Shown here: positions 53,266-62,735 of the stretch, in pieces | How positions within the stretch are numbered: the first letter of the stretch is position 1 | Layout: each line of letters opens with the position of its first letter | Source of the DNA: Planctomycetota bacterium | GTDB taxonomy: Bacteria; Planctomycetota; UBA1135; GCA-002686595 | NCBI GenBank assembly: GCA_021413885.1 | Contig: JAIOPM010000016.1 | Coordinates: forward strand, 20,025-84,024 | Direction: 5' to 3' | DNA: 64,000 nt | Made by a program: the position numbers and the translations under genes | The notes under the pieces: model-generated | The model's database searches: none | Told to the model about the DNA's origin: nothing | Seen by the model: only the letters and a program-made list of their open reading frames with translations

Positions 53266-54657
53266 ATGCTCACGCGGTTCTCGTGCATCCGATCGTTCGC
53301 GCTGCTCGCTCTCGTCGTCGCGTTCGCGGCGTGCAGCAAGGAGCTCCCGCCGCGGCCCGGCACGCCGCCGGCGCACTTGCTCGTGATCACGGTCTCTGGC
53401 CTGCGCGCCGATCACGTCTCGGGCGCGTACCTCTACTTGAGGCCGACCACCGCGTGGCCGGTCGACACAGTGCTGAAGAACGACGGGCAAGCGCTCGCGT
53501 TCGACGATCTGTGCGGCCAAGGCGTCGCGTTCGCGTGGGCGTTCGCGCCGGCCGCGAAGTCGCGCGACGCGTTGGCGGCGTTGTTCACCGGCGCTCCGTC
53601 GGCGAGCACGCCGTCCGACGTGCCGATGCTTGCGGAGTCGCTGGCGAAGGCGGGGTTCCGCACCGAGGCGTTCGTCAGTTCGACCGGTCTCGGCGACACG
53701 ATGGCGCTCGCGCGCGGATTCGCGAGCTTCGAGGCCCGCGCGAACGACGCCGAGACGCTCGACGCCGCGGCGCAGGCGCTCGCGAAGCTCGATCGAGCGA
53801 AGACCGAACACCTGTTCGTCTGGGTCCACCTCGACGGGCCGGACGCGCCGTTCGAACCGCTCGCGCTGCCGCCGCGCGAAGGCGAAGCCGGCGGCGCGGT
53901 CGATTTCGCGCGGCGTTTCGTCGATCCGAAGTACTCGGGAGCGATCGACGGCTCGCTCACGACGCTCGCCAAGATCGAGCGCGGCGAACTCGCGCTCTCC
54001 GACGCCGACCGCGCGCACCTGGTCGATCTCTACGACGGCGAGGTCGCGGCGACCGCGGGGCTCCTGCGCAACTTCGTCGCCGGGTGGCGCAACGTCGACG
54101 GCACCGGCGAGTTCTGGAACCGGACGTTGACGGTCGTCGCGGGCACGAGCGGCGTCGATCTCTACGAGCGTGCTCGCGCCGAGCCGCGTCACGGAGCGTG
54201 GCTCGGGATCGAGCGCGTGCGCGTGCCGCTCTTCTTCCGCCATCCGGGTTCGTTGACCGGTTCGCGGTTGCTCGCGGAGCTCGTCGAACTCTCCGACGTC
54301 GCGCCGACGTTGCGCGAGTGGTTCCTCGGGGCGAGCGCCGAACCGAAGAACGCGGCGATCCGCGGTCGTTCGCTGTTGCCGCGTTTCGATTCGTACGTCA
54401 CGCGTCCTTTCGAGTCGCGCGCGGCGGTCGCGGTCGACGCCGAGCACGGAGCCGCCGCGTTGCGCACGAGCGAGTGGACGTTGTTGTCGAACGCCGCTCC
54501 CGGCGCGGCGCAGCCCGACCTGCGCCTCTACGAACGCTCGCGCGATCCGCGCGAGGAACAGGACGTCGCCGCGTCGCGGCCCGAGAAGCTCGCCGAACTC
54601 GAAGCGGAGCTGCGAGCCGAACTCGCGCGTCGCGGCGTCGCACCCAAGGCGCCCTGA
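53266..54657 (+). CDS. Sulfatase-like lipoprotein, catalytically degenerate
   Basis: 463 residues with lipobox AFAAC (Cys23). The fold follows the alkaline-phosphatase/sulfatase superfamily (LLVITVSGLRADHVSGAYLY, LAESLAKAGFRTEAFVSS, DLYDGEVAATAGLL), but the key residues are gone: the first metal Asp of DTLRADH is Ser, the nucleophile motif (C/S-x-P-x-R or TLPS) reads AKSRDALAALFTG, and DHGE is GTSGVD. I infer a non-catalytic binding or structural lipoprotein. The start 53266 gives a clean signal peptide; 53251 overlaps the promoter box. The membrane protein gene follows 19 nt later. Confidence 0.75.
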   Translation: MLTRFSCIRSFALLALVVAFAACSKELPPRPGTPPAHLLVITVSGLRADHVSGAYLYLRPTTAWPVDTVLKNDGQALAFDDLCGQGVAFAWAFAPAAKSRDALAALFTGAPSASTPSDVPMLAESLAKAGFRTEAFVSSTGLGDTMALARGFASFEARANDAETLDAAAQALAKLDRAKTEHLFVWVHLDGPDAPFEPLALPPREGEAGGAVDFARRFVDPKYSGAIDGSLTTLAKIERGELALSDADRAHLVDLYDGEVAATAGLLRNFVAGWRNVDGTGEFWNRTLTVVAGTSGVDLYERARAEPRHGAWLGIERVRVPLFFRHPGSLTGSRLLAELVELSDVAPTLREWFLGASAEPKNAAIRGRSLLPRFDSYVTRPFESRAAVAVDAEHGAAALRTSEWTLLSNAAPGAAQPDLRLYERSRDPREEQDVAASRPEKLAELEAELRAELARRGVAPKAP

Positions 54658-54666
54658 GCGCCGCGG

Positions 54667-54672
54667 AAGGAG
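54667..54672 (+). promoter_or_regulatory. Shine-Dalgarno AAGGAG fixing a TTG start
   Basis: AAGGAG lies 4 nt before TTG at 54677. A strong ribosome-binding site for an operon-internal gene. Confidence 0.7.
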
Positions 54673-54676
54673 CGCG

Positions 54677-56305
54677 TTGGACGACCGCGAACGCTCGCTC
54701 GATCGCCGCGCGGCTTGGGCGCTCTTCCTGTGCCTCGCCGCGCTCTACCTCGCGACCGCCGTCGGATTGCCGGACAACCCCGACGCGGAGGTCGAGTTCC
54801 AGACCGCGCGTTCGTTGGTGCGCGAGCAGTCGCTCGCGCTCGGCGACACGCCGGAAGCGCGCGCGATCGAGGCGCTCGGGTTCGACGTCGTGCGCGGCGT
54901 CGACGGCGGCGTGTACGCGTGGTTCGGCGTGGGCCAAGCGCTGGTCGCCGCGCCGTTCTACGTGCTCGGAGTCGCGGCGGCGACGCTCTATCCGTCGATC
55001 GAAACGGCGCACACCGCGGACCGCGCGTACGGCGTCGCGCGCAGCGAGTACTTCGAGCACCTGTTCGTCGGCCTGCGCAATCCGCTGCTCGGCGCGTGGA
55101 CGTGCGCGTTGGTGTTCCTCGCGTCGCGGCGGCTCGGCGCGGCTCGCGCGGCGGCGGCGCTCGCGGCGACGTTGCTCGGCGTGACCACGTATCTCTGGCC
55201 GCAAGCGCGTTCGACGTTGTCCGACGTGCAGGCGGCGTGCGCGCTGATCCTCGCGTTCGAGCGTTGGCTCGCATGGCGCGAACGCGAGCGTGTCCTCGAC
55301 GCCGTACTCTGCGGCGCAGCGCTCGCGTTGCTCGTGCTGACGCGCGTCGCGCTCGCGCCGGCGGCCGCGGTGTTCGTCGTCGCGATCGTGTTCGAGCGCT
55401 CGCGTCGCGCGCGCCTCGTGTCGCGCGGGACGTTCGCGTTCGCCGTGCCGCTCGTGCTCGGCGCGGCGCTCTTCGTCGCGGTGAACGTCGCGCGTTTCGC
55501 GCGGCCGTTCGAAACCGGGTACGGGCCGGTGCTCGCGAGCGGGAGGTTCTTCTCGTACCCGTGGTACCTCGGCCTCGCGGGGCTCGTGTTCTCGCCGGGC
55601 AAGGGACTGCTCTGGCTCGCGAGCGGCGTGCTCGTCGCGTGCTTCGGTCTGCGGCACCTGGAACGCTCGGTCGTGTGGCTCGTCGTCGCGCTCGTGCTCG
55701 CGATCTTCGCGCCGATCGTCTGCACGCAGGCGTGGCACGGCGCCTACACGTTCGGACCGCGCTACGTGTTGCCGGCGGTGCCGTTGCTCTGGCTCGCCGT
55801 CGCGCCGGTCGTCGAGCGCGCGTGGCACGCGCCGCGAGCGACACCGCGCATCGCCTTGGCGTGCGTCTTCGCGTTCGGCGCCGCCGCGACGTGGGGCGGA
55901 GTCGCCGTCGACACGATGACGCACCTCGACCTCGCGGCGCAATGCGCGCGCGCCGCGTGGCCCGAGATCGGCGGCGCCGACGAGCGTGAGCGCGACGACG
56001 CGCGTTTCGTCGCGTTGCAGTGGGACCTGCGCTTCGCCGCGCCGCTCGCTCACTGGCGGATCCTCGGGGACAAGCTGCGCGACGGCGACGAGCGCTACCC
56101 GGCGCGGGAGCTCTTCGGTCTCGACTCCGATCTCGTCGTCGAACCGGTGCACGCGCGCGAGCGGGGCTTCCGCCACTTCGCGTGGGTCGACCTCGGCCGG
56201 CGCCTGCACGGGACCGTTTGGCCGGTCTGGACGGCGCTCGTCGTCTTGTTCGTCGCGGGATTGGGCCTGGCGCGGTCGGTGTTCCGGCGCGCGGCCGGTC
56301 GTTGA
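54677..56305 (+). CDS. Polytopic membrane protein, GT-C glycosyltransferase-like
   Basis: 542 residues, about ten to eleven membrane helices. The first periplasmic loop contains NPDAEVEFQTARSLVREQSL followed by VDGGVYAWFGVGQALVAAPF, which recalls the acidic GT-C loop and the G(L/R)YSxYGxGQSLLALPFY motif of lipid-linked sugar transferases of the GT39/GT83 type. A second loop has YTFGPRYVLPAVPLLWL. A GT-C fold is likely, the substrate unknown. The TTG start is fixed by AAGGAG. It is co-transcribed with the sulfatase-like lipoprotein. Confidence 0.6.
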   Translation: MDDRERSLDRRAAWALFLCLAALYLATAVGLPDNPDAEVEFQTARSLVREQSLALGDTPEARAIEALGFDVVRGVDGGVYAWFGVGQALVAAPFYVLGVAAATLYPSIETAHTADRAYGVARSEYFEHLFVGLRNPLLGAWTCALVFLASRRLGAARAAAALAATLLGVTTYLWPQARSTLSDVQAACALILAFERWLAWRERERVLDAVLCGAALALLVLTRVALAPAAAVFVVAIVFERSRRARLVSRGTFAFAVPLVLGAALFVAVNVARFARPFETGYGPVLASGRFFSYPWYLGLAGLVFSPGKGLLWLASGVLVACFGLRHLERSVVWLVVALVLAIFAPIVCTQAWHGAYTFGPRYVLPAVPLLWLAVAPVVERAWHAPRATPRIALACVFAFGAAATWGGVAVDTMTHLDLAAQCARAAWPEIGGADERERDDARFVALQWDLRFAAPLAHWRILGDKLRDGDERYPARELFGLDSDLVVEPVHARERGFRHFAWVDLGRRLHGTVWPVWTALVVLFVAGLGLARSVFRRAAGR

Positions 56306-56350
56306 GAGGAGAGGCTCAAGGCGGGAGTCGGGGGCTCCGATCAGGTGGGC

Positions 56351-56356
56351 GGGGAG
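56351..56356 (+). promoter_or_regulatory. Shine-Dalgarno GGGGAG fixing the TTG start at 56365
   Basis: GGGGAG lies 8 nt before TTG 56365, which opens a signal peptide in this frame. Confidence 0.55.
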
Positions 56357-56364
56357 TCGATCGT

Positions 56365-57144
56365 TTGCGCGCCCAATCTCTCGTCGTCGCCGGGGTTCTC
56401 GGGCTCGTCGTCATGGCGAGCGGGAACGTGCCTTCGTTCGAAGGCGTCGTGCGCACCGAGTGCTTCGCGCTCGAGCTCGACACGCCGGTCGAAGGCCACG
56501 CGTCGCACGTCGGCTACGCGAAGCTGACCCGCACCGAAGTCGGCGACGAGACGTTGCTCGAGTGGGACCTGCACTTCGTCGAGGAGGACGTGCGCGTGCT
56601 CCACGTCGAACGCCTCGGGCTCGACGGCGCGAAGCTCGTGTGGCGCGAGATCTCGCCCGGTCACGGACGCACGGTGCTCGCGGAACTCGGCGGCGACTCC
56701 GCGACGTTGCGCGTGATCGATTGGGCGAGCACGCGCGAGCGCGAGGACGTGCACGTGACTTCGGGCGCGCTGTTGCCGCTCGCGTGTCTCGAGCTCCTGC
56801 GCCGCGGCGAACTCTGCGACGGCGTGCAGCCGGTCTTCGATCCGCTGTCGCGCGCGCTCGAGCCGTTGGAAACGAACACGCGCTTCGAAGGCGCGCCCGT
56901 CGCCGCCGAAGAAGACGGCGCCGAGTCCTGGAAGCTCGAGCGCGAGGTCGAGGCCTCCCGCGTCGACGGCACGCGCGCTTGGTCGGCGCGCTTCTGCGGC
57001 GACGAGCTGCTCGCGTTCCGCTGGCAATCCGGCGGCCTGGTCGCGCGGCGGGTCTCCGCCGGAGACTACGCGACCGAGATCGAGGCTCTCGCCCCCGAGG
57101 CGATCGAGTCGACGGCGCGGATCGCGGGTGTGAAGTCCGAGTGA
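56365..57144 (+). CDS. Exported protein of unknown function
   Basis: 259 residues. With the TTG start the N-terminus (MRAQSLVVAGVLGLVVMASG) is a signal peptide or anchor. The rest is beta-rich and acidic, without a motif I recognise; segments such as KLTRTEVGDETLLEWDLHFV and REVEASRVDGTRAW have the alternation of a beta-barrel or lipocalin-like sheet. It follows the GT-C-like gene by 59 nt and precedes the TolC operon. Function unknown. Confidence 0.6.
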   Translation: MRAQSLVVAGVLGLVVMASGNVPSFEGVVRTECFALELDTPVEGHASHVGYAKLTRTEVGDETLLEWDLHFVEEDVRVLHVERLGLDGAKLVWREISPGHGRTVLAELGGDSATLRVIDWASTREREDVHVTSGALLPLACLELLRRGELCDGVQPVFDPLSRALEPLETNTRFEGAPVAAEEDGAESWKLEREVEASRVDGTRAWSARFCGDELLAFRWQSGGLVARRVSAGDYATEIEALAPEAIESTARIAGVKSE

Positions 57145-57203
57145 AAATCCCACGTCGCCCGGCACCGGCGGGGGCGAGGATGGTTCGAAGCTCGGGCGCG
57201 GCG

Positions 57204-57209
57204 TATCCT
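57204..57209 (+). promoter_or_regulatory. TAnnnT box of the export operon
   Basis: TATCCT (context GGCGTATCCTCTTCGCC) ends 37 nt before the TolC-like ATG. No Shine-Dalgarno is apparent; leader about 31 nt. Confidence 0.45.
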
Positions 57210-57246
57210 CTTCGCCCGCTCGTTCGATCCAGCGCGCAGCCGCCCC

Positions 57247-58911
57247 ATGACCGTCCGACACCGCCGGCCAGGTACGCGACGCCTTCGGCGTCGGGCCCAG
57301 GTCCTGTTCGCGGCGCTCGGCGTTGCATGGATCGGGCTCGGTGCGGGCTGCCAGAGCCCCGAGGAATACCGCGCGCAGGCCGATGACGCGGCGTACTCGA
57401 TCCTGACCGAGCGCCGGAACGCCCTCGGCTTCGTCGAGCGCCCGTTCACGATCGATCCCGCGCCGGGCAGTTTGCGCGCTCGTTTGCTGGCGGGGGAGAC
57501 GACGGACGTCGGGCCGCTGACGCTGACACAGTGCTTCGACATCGCGGCCGAGAACAGTCGGCGGTTCCAGGATCAGCGCGAGACGCTCTACCTGTCGGCT
57601 CTCGATCTGACGCTCGAGCGTTGGCGCTTCGAGACGCAGTTCGGCGGCGGGCTCTCCGGCCTGCTCAGCGGCACGGGTTCCGCGGACACGGCGGAAGTCG
57701 GCGCGTCGGCCGGCCTGACGCGCGTGCTCGGCACCGGTGCGAAGATCGTCAGCGATCTCGGGCTCACGCTCGCGCGCGATCTCTCGCACGGCGATGGGTG
57801 GGATTTGACCAGCGACTTGTCGATGACGATCACGCAGCCACTGTTGCGCGGCGCGGGCGAGCGCATCGTCAAGGAGCCTCTGACCCAGGCCGAGCGCAAC
57901 GTGGTCTACGCGGTGCGCGAGTACGAACGCTTCCGCCGCCGCTTCGCGATCGATGTCGCCGGGCAGTTCTACCGTCTGCTGCAACAGGCGGACGCCGTCG
58001 CGAACGAAGAGAACAACTACGCGAACCTGCAGCTCCTGCGCGCGCGCAACGAAGCGTTGGCGGAAGCCGGACGGCTCTCCGACATCCAAGTCGACCAAGC
58101 ACGGCAGGACGAGCTCCGTTCGCGCAATCGCTTGATCGATGCGCGTCAGGGCCTCCGGTCGTCGCGCGACCAATTCAAGTTGTTCCTCGGTCTGCCGATC
58201 CCGATCGAGGTCGCGCTCGATCCGGGCGAACTCGAGTCGCTCGCGAACTCCGACCCGACCGACATCACGTGGGAAGAGTCGCGCGTGCTCGCGATCGCGC
58301 TCGCCGAGCGGCTCGACCTGAAGACCGCCCTCGATCGGCGCGACGACGCCGAGCGCAAGGTCGAGGTGGCCGCGGACGCGTTGCGCGCCGGCCTGGGCCT
58401 CACCACCAAGGCGGACGTCTCGTCGGACGACGGTCGTCCCGCGAACATCGACCTCGAGGACGTGCGGTGGAGCGTCGCGCTCGACTTCGATCTCCCGATC
58501 GAGCGCGTCGCCGAACGCAACGCGTACCGCGAGTCGACGATCGCGCTCGAGCAACGCAAACGCGACGCCGACGAGCTCGGCGACTCGATCCAGAGCGACC
58601 TGCGCGCCGAACTCGGCGACACGCGCACCAACCTCGAGGCGTGGCGCATCCAGAAGAACGCGGTCGCGCTCGCGGAACGGCGGGTCGAGAGCACACGTCT
58701 GAATTTCGACGCCGGCCGCGCGGCGACGCGCGACTTGCTCGAGGCGCAGGAAGCGTTGCTCGAAGCCCAGAACGCCGCGACCCAAGCCTTGATCGACTAC
58801 CAGCTCGCCAAGCTCGCGCTGTGGCGCGACCTCGAGATCATCCGCGTCGAGTCGGACGGCATCCAAGTCGATCCCGCACTCGAGCAAAGCCTCGTTCGGA
58901 GCGAACCATGA
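57247..58911 (+). CDS. TolC-family outer-membrane efflux protein (lipoprotein type)
   Basis: 554 residues. A basic signal (RHRRPGTRRLRRR) is followed by a lipobox LGAGC (Cys35), so it is a lipid-anchored TolC/OprM-type protein. Two repeated helical hairpins are visible (LTLTQCFDIAAENSRRFQDQ and, later, AALEAQEALLEAQN-type coils), with a pore-sheet strand TQPLLRGAG. It is the first gene of a four-gene export operon with HlyD, ABC ATPase and a MacB-type permease; the HlyD start overlaps its stop (ATGA). Confidence 0.88.
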   Translation: MTVRHRRPGTRRLRRRAQVLFAALGVAWIGLGAGCQSPEEYRAQADDAAYSILTERRNALGFVERPFTIDPAPGSLRARLLAGETTDVGPLTLTQCFDIAAENSRRFQDQRETLYLSALDLTLERWRFETQFGGGLSGLLSGTGSADTAEVGASAGLTRVLGTGAKIVSDLGLTLARDLSHGDGWDLTSDLSMTITQPLLRGAGERIVKEPLTQAERNVVYAVREYERFRRRFAIDVAGQFYRLLQQADAVANEENNYANLQLLRARNEALAEAGRLSDIQVDQARQDELRSRNRLIDARQGLRSSRDQFKLFLGLPIPIEVALDPGELESLANSDPTDITWEESRVLAIALAERLDLKTALDRRDDAERKVEVAADALRAGLGLTTKADVSSDDGRPANIDLEDVRWSVALDFDLPIERVAERNAYRESTIALEQRKRDADELGDSIQSDLRAELGDTRTNLEAWRIQKNAVALAERRVESTRLNFDAGRAATRDLLEAQEALLEAQNAATQALIDYQLAKLALWRDLEIIRVESDGIQVDPALEQSLVRSEP

Positions 58912-60731
58912 ACCTGCGAAGACCCCGAGCGATCCTGTACTGCGCCGCGGCGTTCGGCCTCGCGCTTACCGCCGCGTGCGACGCGTTCGGCGGCAACCCC
59001 GACGAAGTGATCGAAGGCGCGGAGGTCCGCAAGGGTTCCCTTTCGATCACGGTGGTCGAGCGCGGCAACCTCAAGGCGGCCGACGTGGTCAGCCTGAAGA
59101 GCGAGATCGAAGGCTCGTCGACGATCCTCTACCTGATCGATGAAGGCGTGCATGTCGAGGCAGGGACGTTGCTCTGCGAACTCGACGCGACCGGCCTCGT
59201 CGACAAGAAGGTGTCGCAGGAGATTTCGGTGCGCAACGCGCAGGCGTTGACGGTCGAGGCGCGCCAGAGCCTCGAGATCCAGAAGAGTCAGAACGAGAGC
59301 GACGTCGCGAAGGCGAAGCAGGACCTCGACTTCGCCCACCAGGACCTGAAGAAGTACCGCGACGGCGACATGCTGGTGAAGGACCAGGCGGCGCGCGAGG
59401 AGATCACGCTGAAGACCGAGGAGTCGGCGCGTGCGAAGGAACAGTTCGAGTGGTCGCAGAAGCTCGCCGAGAAGGGCTTCCTGACCAACACCGAGCTCGA
59501 GGCCGATCGTCTCGCGGAGACGCGTTCGAAGATCCTCTACGAGCAGGCGGAGCGCGAGCTCAAGCTCTTGATCGACTACGAGTTCCCGCGCGAGATCCAG
59601 AAGCTCGAGGCGGCGTTGCGCGAAGCCGAGCGCGAGCTCGACCGCGTCAATCTGCAGGCCGAAGCACGCTTGGTCGATCGCACGTCGGCGCTCGAGACCA
59701 ACGAGGCGAAGCTCGAGCTCGAGCAGGAGAAACTCTCGAAGCTCGTGCGCCAGATCGCGAAGGCGAAACTGATCGCGCCGAAGGCCGGGATGGTCGTGTA
59801 CGCGAAGCAGGAGGAAGGCGGCCGCTTCGGCAACTCGCAGCCGATCGCCGAAGGCACCAGCGTCCGCGAGCGCCAGGAGATCATCACGATCCCGAACGCC
59901 GGCGACATGATCGCGCAGGCGTCGTTGCACGAATCGGTGCTCAAGCAAGTCGAGGTCGGCATGCCGGTCGACGTCAACGTCGACGCGATCCCCGGCCAGA
60001 TCTTCAAGGGCAGGGTGAAGATGGTCGCGGTGCTGCCCGACCAGAACAGTTGGTGGGCGAACCCGAACTTGCGCTTGTATCGCTGCGACGTCGAGGTCGC
60101 GGGCGGGACCGCGGAGATGCGGCCGGGGATGTCGTGCTCGATCACGATCTTCTGCGATGAGATCGCGGACGCGACCTACGTGCCGGTGACCGCGGTGTTC
60201 CGCCACAAGGGCGAGAGCGTCTGCTTCGTGTCGAAGGGCTCGAAGTACGAAGTCGTGCCGGTCAAGCCCGGTCGCCTGAACGACAAGTGGGTCGAGATCC
60301 TCGGCGGCGTGACCGTCGGTCAACGCGTGTTGCTGTCGGTGCCGAGCGACTTCAAGCTCGAAGCGCCGAAGTCCGACGAGTCCGCGCCGGGCGCGGGCCC
60401 CGATGCCGCCGCTCCCACGCCGACCGGCGCTGCGCCGAGAGCGATGCCGGCCGCCGATGCTTCGTCGGACGGGGCCTCGTCGGACGGCGCGTCGCGACGC
60501 GGCGGTGGTTCACCGCGCGGAGGCGACGCGTCGCGCGGCGAATGGAACGGCGCTCCGCGCGGCGAAGGTGCCGCCGACGGTGAGCGTCCGTCCGGCGGAC
60601 GTCGCAGCCCGCGCTCGCGCGAAGGCGGCGAGGCCCAAGGCACCGCTCAGGAGGGAAGCGCGCCGCGCGAACGCGATTCCGAGCAAGGCGGCGGGCAAGG
60701 CGCCGGAGAGACCGGCGGTAAAGAGAAGTGA
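58908..60731 (+). CDS. HlyD/MacA-type periplasmic adaptor with long disordered tail
   Basis: 607 residues, lipobox TAAC (Cys24). It has a split barrel/lipoyl part (DVVSLKSEIEGSSTILYLID), a long coiled-coil hairpin (about 100-285), and a beta-barrel with HESVLKQVEVGMPVDVNVDA. It lengthens into a Ser/Gly/Arg/Pro-rich, charged tail from about residue 485 to the end, ending TGGKEK, not usual in adaptors. It bridges the TolC-like protein and the ABC pair. The stop overlaps the GTG of the ATPase. Confidence 0.87.
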   Translation: MNLRRPRAILYCAAAFGLALTAACDAFGGNPDEVIEGAEVRKGSLSITVVERGNLKAADVVSLKSEIEGSSTILYLIDEGVHVEAGTLLCELDATGLVDKKVSQEISVRNAQALTVEARQSLEIQKSQNESDVAKAKQDLDFAHQDLKKYRDGDMLVKDQAAREEITLKTEESARAKEQFEWSQKLAEKGFLTNTELEADRLAETRSKILYEQAERELKLLIDYEFPREIQKLEAALREAERELDRVNLQAEARLVDRTSALETNEAKLELEQEKLSKLVRQIAKAKLIAPKAGMVVYAKQEEGGRFGNSQPIAEGTSVRERQEIITIPNAGDMIAQASLHESVLKQVEVGMPVDVNVDAIPGQIFKGRVKMVAVLPDQNSWWANPNLRLYRCDVEVAGGTAEMRPGMSCSITIFCDEIADATYVPVTAVFRHKGESVCFVSKGSKYEVVPVKPGRLNDKWVEILGGVTVGQRVLLSVPSDFKLEAPKSDESAPGAGPDAAAPTPTGAAPRAMPAADASSDGASSDGASRRGGGSPRGGDASRGEWNGAPRGEGAADGERPSGGRRSPRSREGGEAQGTAQEGSAPRERDSEQGGGQGAGETGGKEK

Positions 60732-61444
60732 GCTTGTCCCAAGCAGGCGAGATCGTCGCCGAGCTCGAAAACGTCTCCCGCGTCTACCGCATGGGCTCGG
60801 CGAACGTCCGGGCTCTCGACGACTTCTCGTTTGCGTTCCGGCGCGGCGAGTTCTGGGCGGTGATGGGGAGCTCGGGCTCGGGCAAGTCGACGTTGCTCAA
60901 CGTGCTCGGTTGCCTCGATCGTCCGTCGTCGGGCCAGTACCGCGTGCGCGGCACGCCGACCAGCGACCTCGACGACGACGAGCTCTCCGACTTGCGCAGC
61001 CGCGAACTCGGTTTCGTCTTCCAGTCCTACAACCTGATTCCGCAGCTCGACGTGCTCGAGAACATCCTGGTGCCGCTCTTCTACCAGGACGATCCGCCCG
61101 CCGACGGCGAGGCGCGCGCGCGTCGGCTCGCCGAGCGCGTCGGTCTCGCCGATCGTCTGCACCACCGTCCGACCGAGTTGTCGGGCGGTCAACAACAGCG
61201 CGTCGCGATCGCGCGCGCGTTGGTCAACGATCCGGCGCTGATCCTCGCCGACGAAGCGACGGGCAACCTCGACACGCAAACCTCGCTCGAGATCCTGAAG
61301 CTCTTCGACGAGCTCCACGCGGAAGGCAAGACGATCGTGCTGGTCACGCACGAGCCCGACATCGCCGCGCGCGCCGAACGCGTGCTGCGTCTGCGCGACG
61401 GGCGCCTCGAGGGCGTGGTCGAGAACAGGCTGGTCGCGCCGTGA
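60728..61444 (+). CDS. ABC transporter ATP-binding protein (MacB/LolD type)
   Basis: 238 residues. Walker [13 protein letters not shown] (Lys53), Q-loop [19 protein letters not shown], signature [15 protein letters not shown], Walker [14 protein letters not shown] and a His switch VTHEPD. The FxxQxYNLIP segment is characteristic of the LolD/MacB/FtsE group. It is encoded between HlyD and the permease with 4-bp overlaps on both sides, so all are translated together. Substrate unknown (antibiotic, lipoprotein or peptide are options). Confidence 0.93.
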   Translation: MSLSQAGEIVAELENVSRVYRMGSANVRALDDFSFAFRRGEFWAVMGSSGSGKSTLLNVLGCLDRPSSGQYRVRGTPTSDLDDDELSDLRSRELGFVFQSYNLIPQLDVLENILVPLFYQDDPPADGEARARRLAERVGLADRLHHRPTELSGGQQQRVAIARALVNDPALILADEATGNLDTQTSLEILKLFDELHAEGKTIVLVTHEPDIAARAERVLRLRDGRLEGVVENRLVAP

Positions 61445-62715
61445 GACGCGGATCCCTGATGCGCACGATCCGGCTCGGCGTGTCGAGCCTGTTGCTGCAC
61501 AAGTTGCGCAGCGCGTTGACGACGCTCGGCGTGCTCTTCGGGACGTCGAGCGTGATCGCGATGCTCGCGATCGGCGAAGGCGCGAGCGAGAAGGCGCAGG
61601 CCGAGATCCGTCAGCTCGGAAGCCAGAACGTGATCCTGCGCAGCGTCAAACCGCGCGAGGATTTCGCCTCCAATCAGCAAACGCGCGTCAACAGCTACGG
61701 CTTGACCAACGCCGACTACGCGCGCGTCGCCGCGACGTTCCCCGGCGTCGGCCGCGTCGTGCCGGTGCGCGAGATCTACGAGGAAGTCCGTCGCGGCGCG
61801 CGCGCGATGAACCCGCGTGTGCTCGCGACCGAGCCGATCTATCGCGAGGTGACCGGCCGCAAGGTGATGGAGGGACGCTTCCTCACCGACCAGGACGAGC
61901 GCGCGGTCGCGAACGTGTGCGTGCTCTCCGACGAAGTCGCGCACTACATGTTCCCGATCGAGGCGCCGCTCGGTCACACGATCAAGATCGGCGGCGACTA
62001 CTACACGGTCGTCGGCACGCTGATGCCGCGCACGCGCCAGCGCAGCGACGCGCCGGCCGCCGGCGAGCAGACGCAAGCCGAGGTCTTCATCCCGCTCCAG
62101 ACCGGCCGCAAGTGGTACGGCAACCTGCAGGTGAAGATGCGCGCCGGCAGCCGCGACATGGAGGAAGTCGAGCTGCACGAGATCGTGATCGAGGTCGAGA
62201 ACGCCGCCGAAGTGCCGACGGTCGCGGCCGCGGCGCGCGAGATGCTCGGCCGTTATCACGAGACGCAGAAGGACTACGAGGTCGTCGTGCCGCTCGAGCA
62301 GCTGCTGCTCGCGGAGAAGACCAAGCGCATCTTCAATCTCGTGCTCGGCTCGATCGCGTCGATCAGTCTGTTGGTCGGCGGCATCGGCATCATGAACGTG
62401 ATGCTCGCGACCGTCACCGAGCGCACGCGTGAGATCGGCATCCGCCGCGCGCTCGGCGCGAAGCGTCGGCACATCGTCACGCAGTTCCTGGTCGAGACCG
62501 TCGTGCTCTCCGTCGGCGGCGGGCTGCTCGGCGTCGCGCTGGGTCTCGTCGTGCCGTTGATCGTCGAGCACTTCGCCGACATGCCGACCGTGATCACGCC
62601 GACCGCGCCGGTGCTCGCGTTCCTGATCTCCGCCGGCGTCGGCGTGATCTTCGGGCTCTACCCGGCGTGGCGCGCGGCGAACATGGATCCGGTCGAAGCG
62701 TTGCGCCACGAGTAG
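61441..62715 (+). CDS. MacB-type ABC permease (FtsX fold)
   Basis: 424 residues with the MacB topology: one N-terminal helix (about 17-40), a large periplasmic domain (about 45-290) and three C-terminal helices. The family signatures are present: [55 protein letters not shown] and [20 protein letters not shown]. The GTG at 61441 overlaps the ATPase stop; an ATG at 61459 would remove six residues. With TolC and HlyD-like partners this is a full tripartite exporter. Confidence 0.93.
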   Translation: MRRGSLMRTIRLGVSSLLLHKLRSALTTLGVLFGTSSVIAMLAIGEGASEKAQAEIRQLGSQNVILRSVKPREDFASNQQTRVNSYGLTNADYARVAATFPGVGRVVPVREIYEEVRRGARAMNPRVLATEPIYREVTGRKVMEGRFLTDQDERAVANVCVLSDEVAHYMFPIEAPLGHTIKIGGDYYTVVGTLMPRTRQRSDAPAAGEQTQAEVFIPLQTGRKWYGNLQVKMRAGSRDMEEVELHEIVIEVENAAEVPTVAAAAREMLGRYHETQKDYEVVVPLEQLLLAEKTKRIFNLVLGSIASISLLVGGIGIMNVMLATVTERTREIGIRRALGAKRRHIVTQFLVETVVLSVGGGLLGVALGLVVPLIVEHFADMPTVITPTAPVLAFLISAGVGVIFGLYPAWRAANMDPVEALRHE

Positions 62716-62735
62716 GCGCAGCGGCGTGGCGCACA

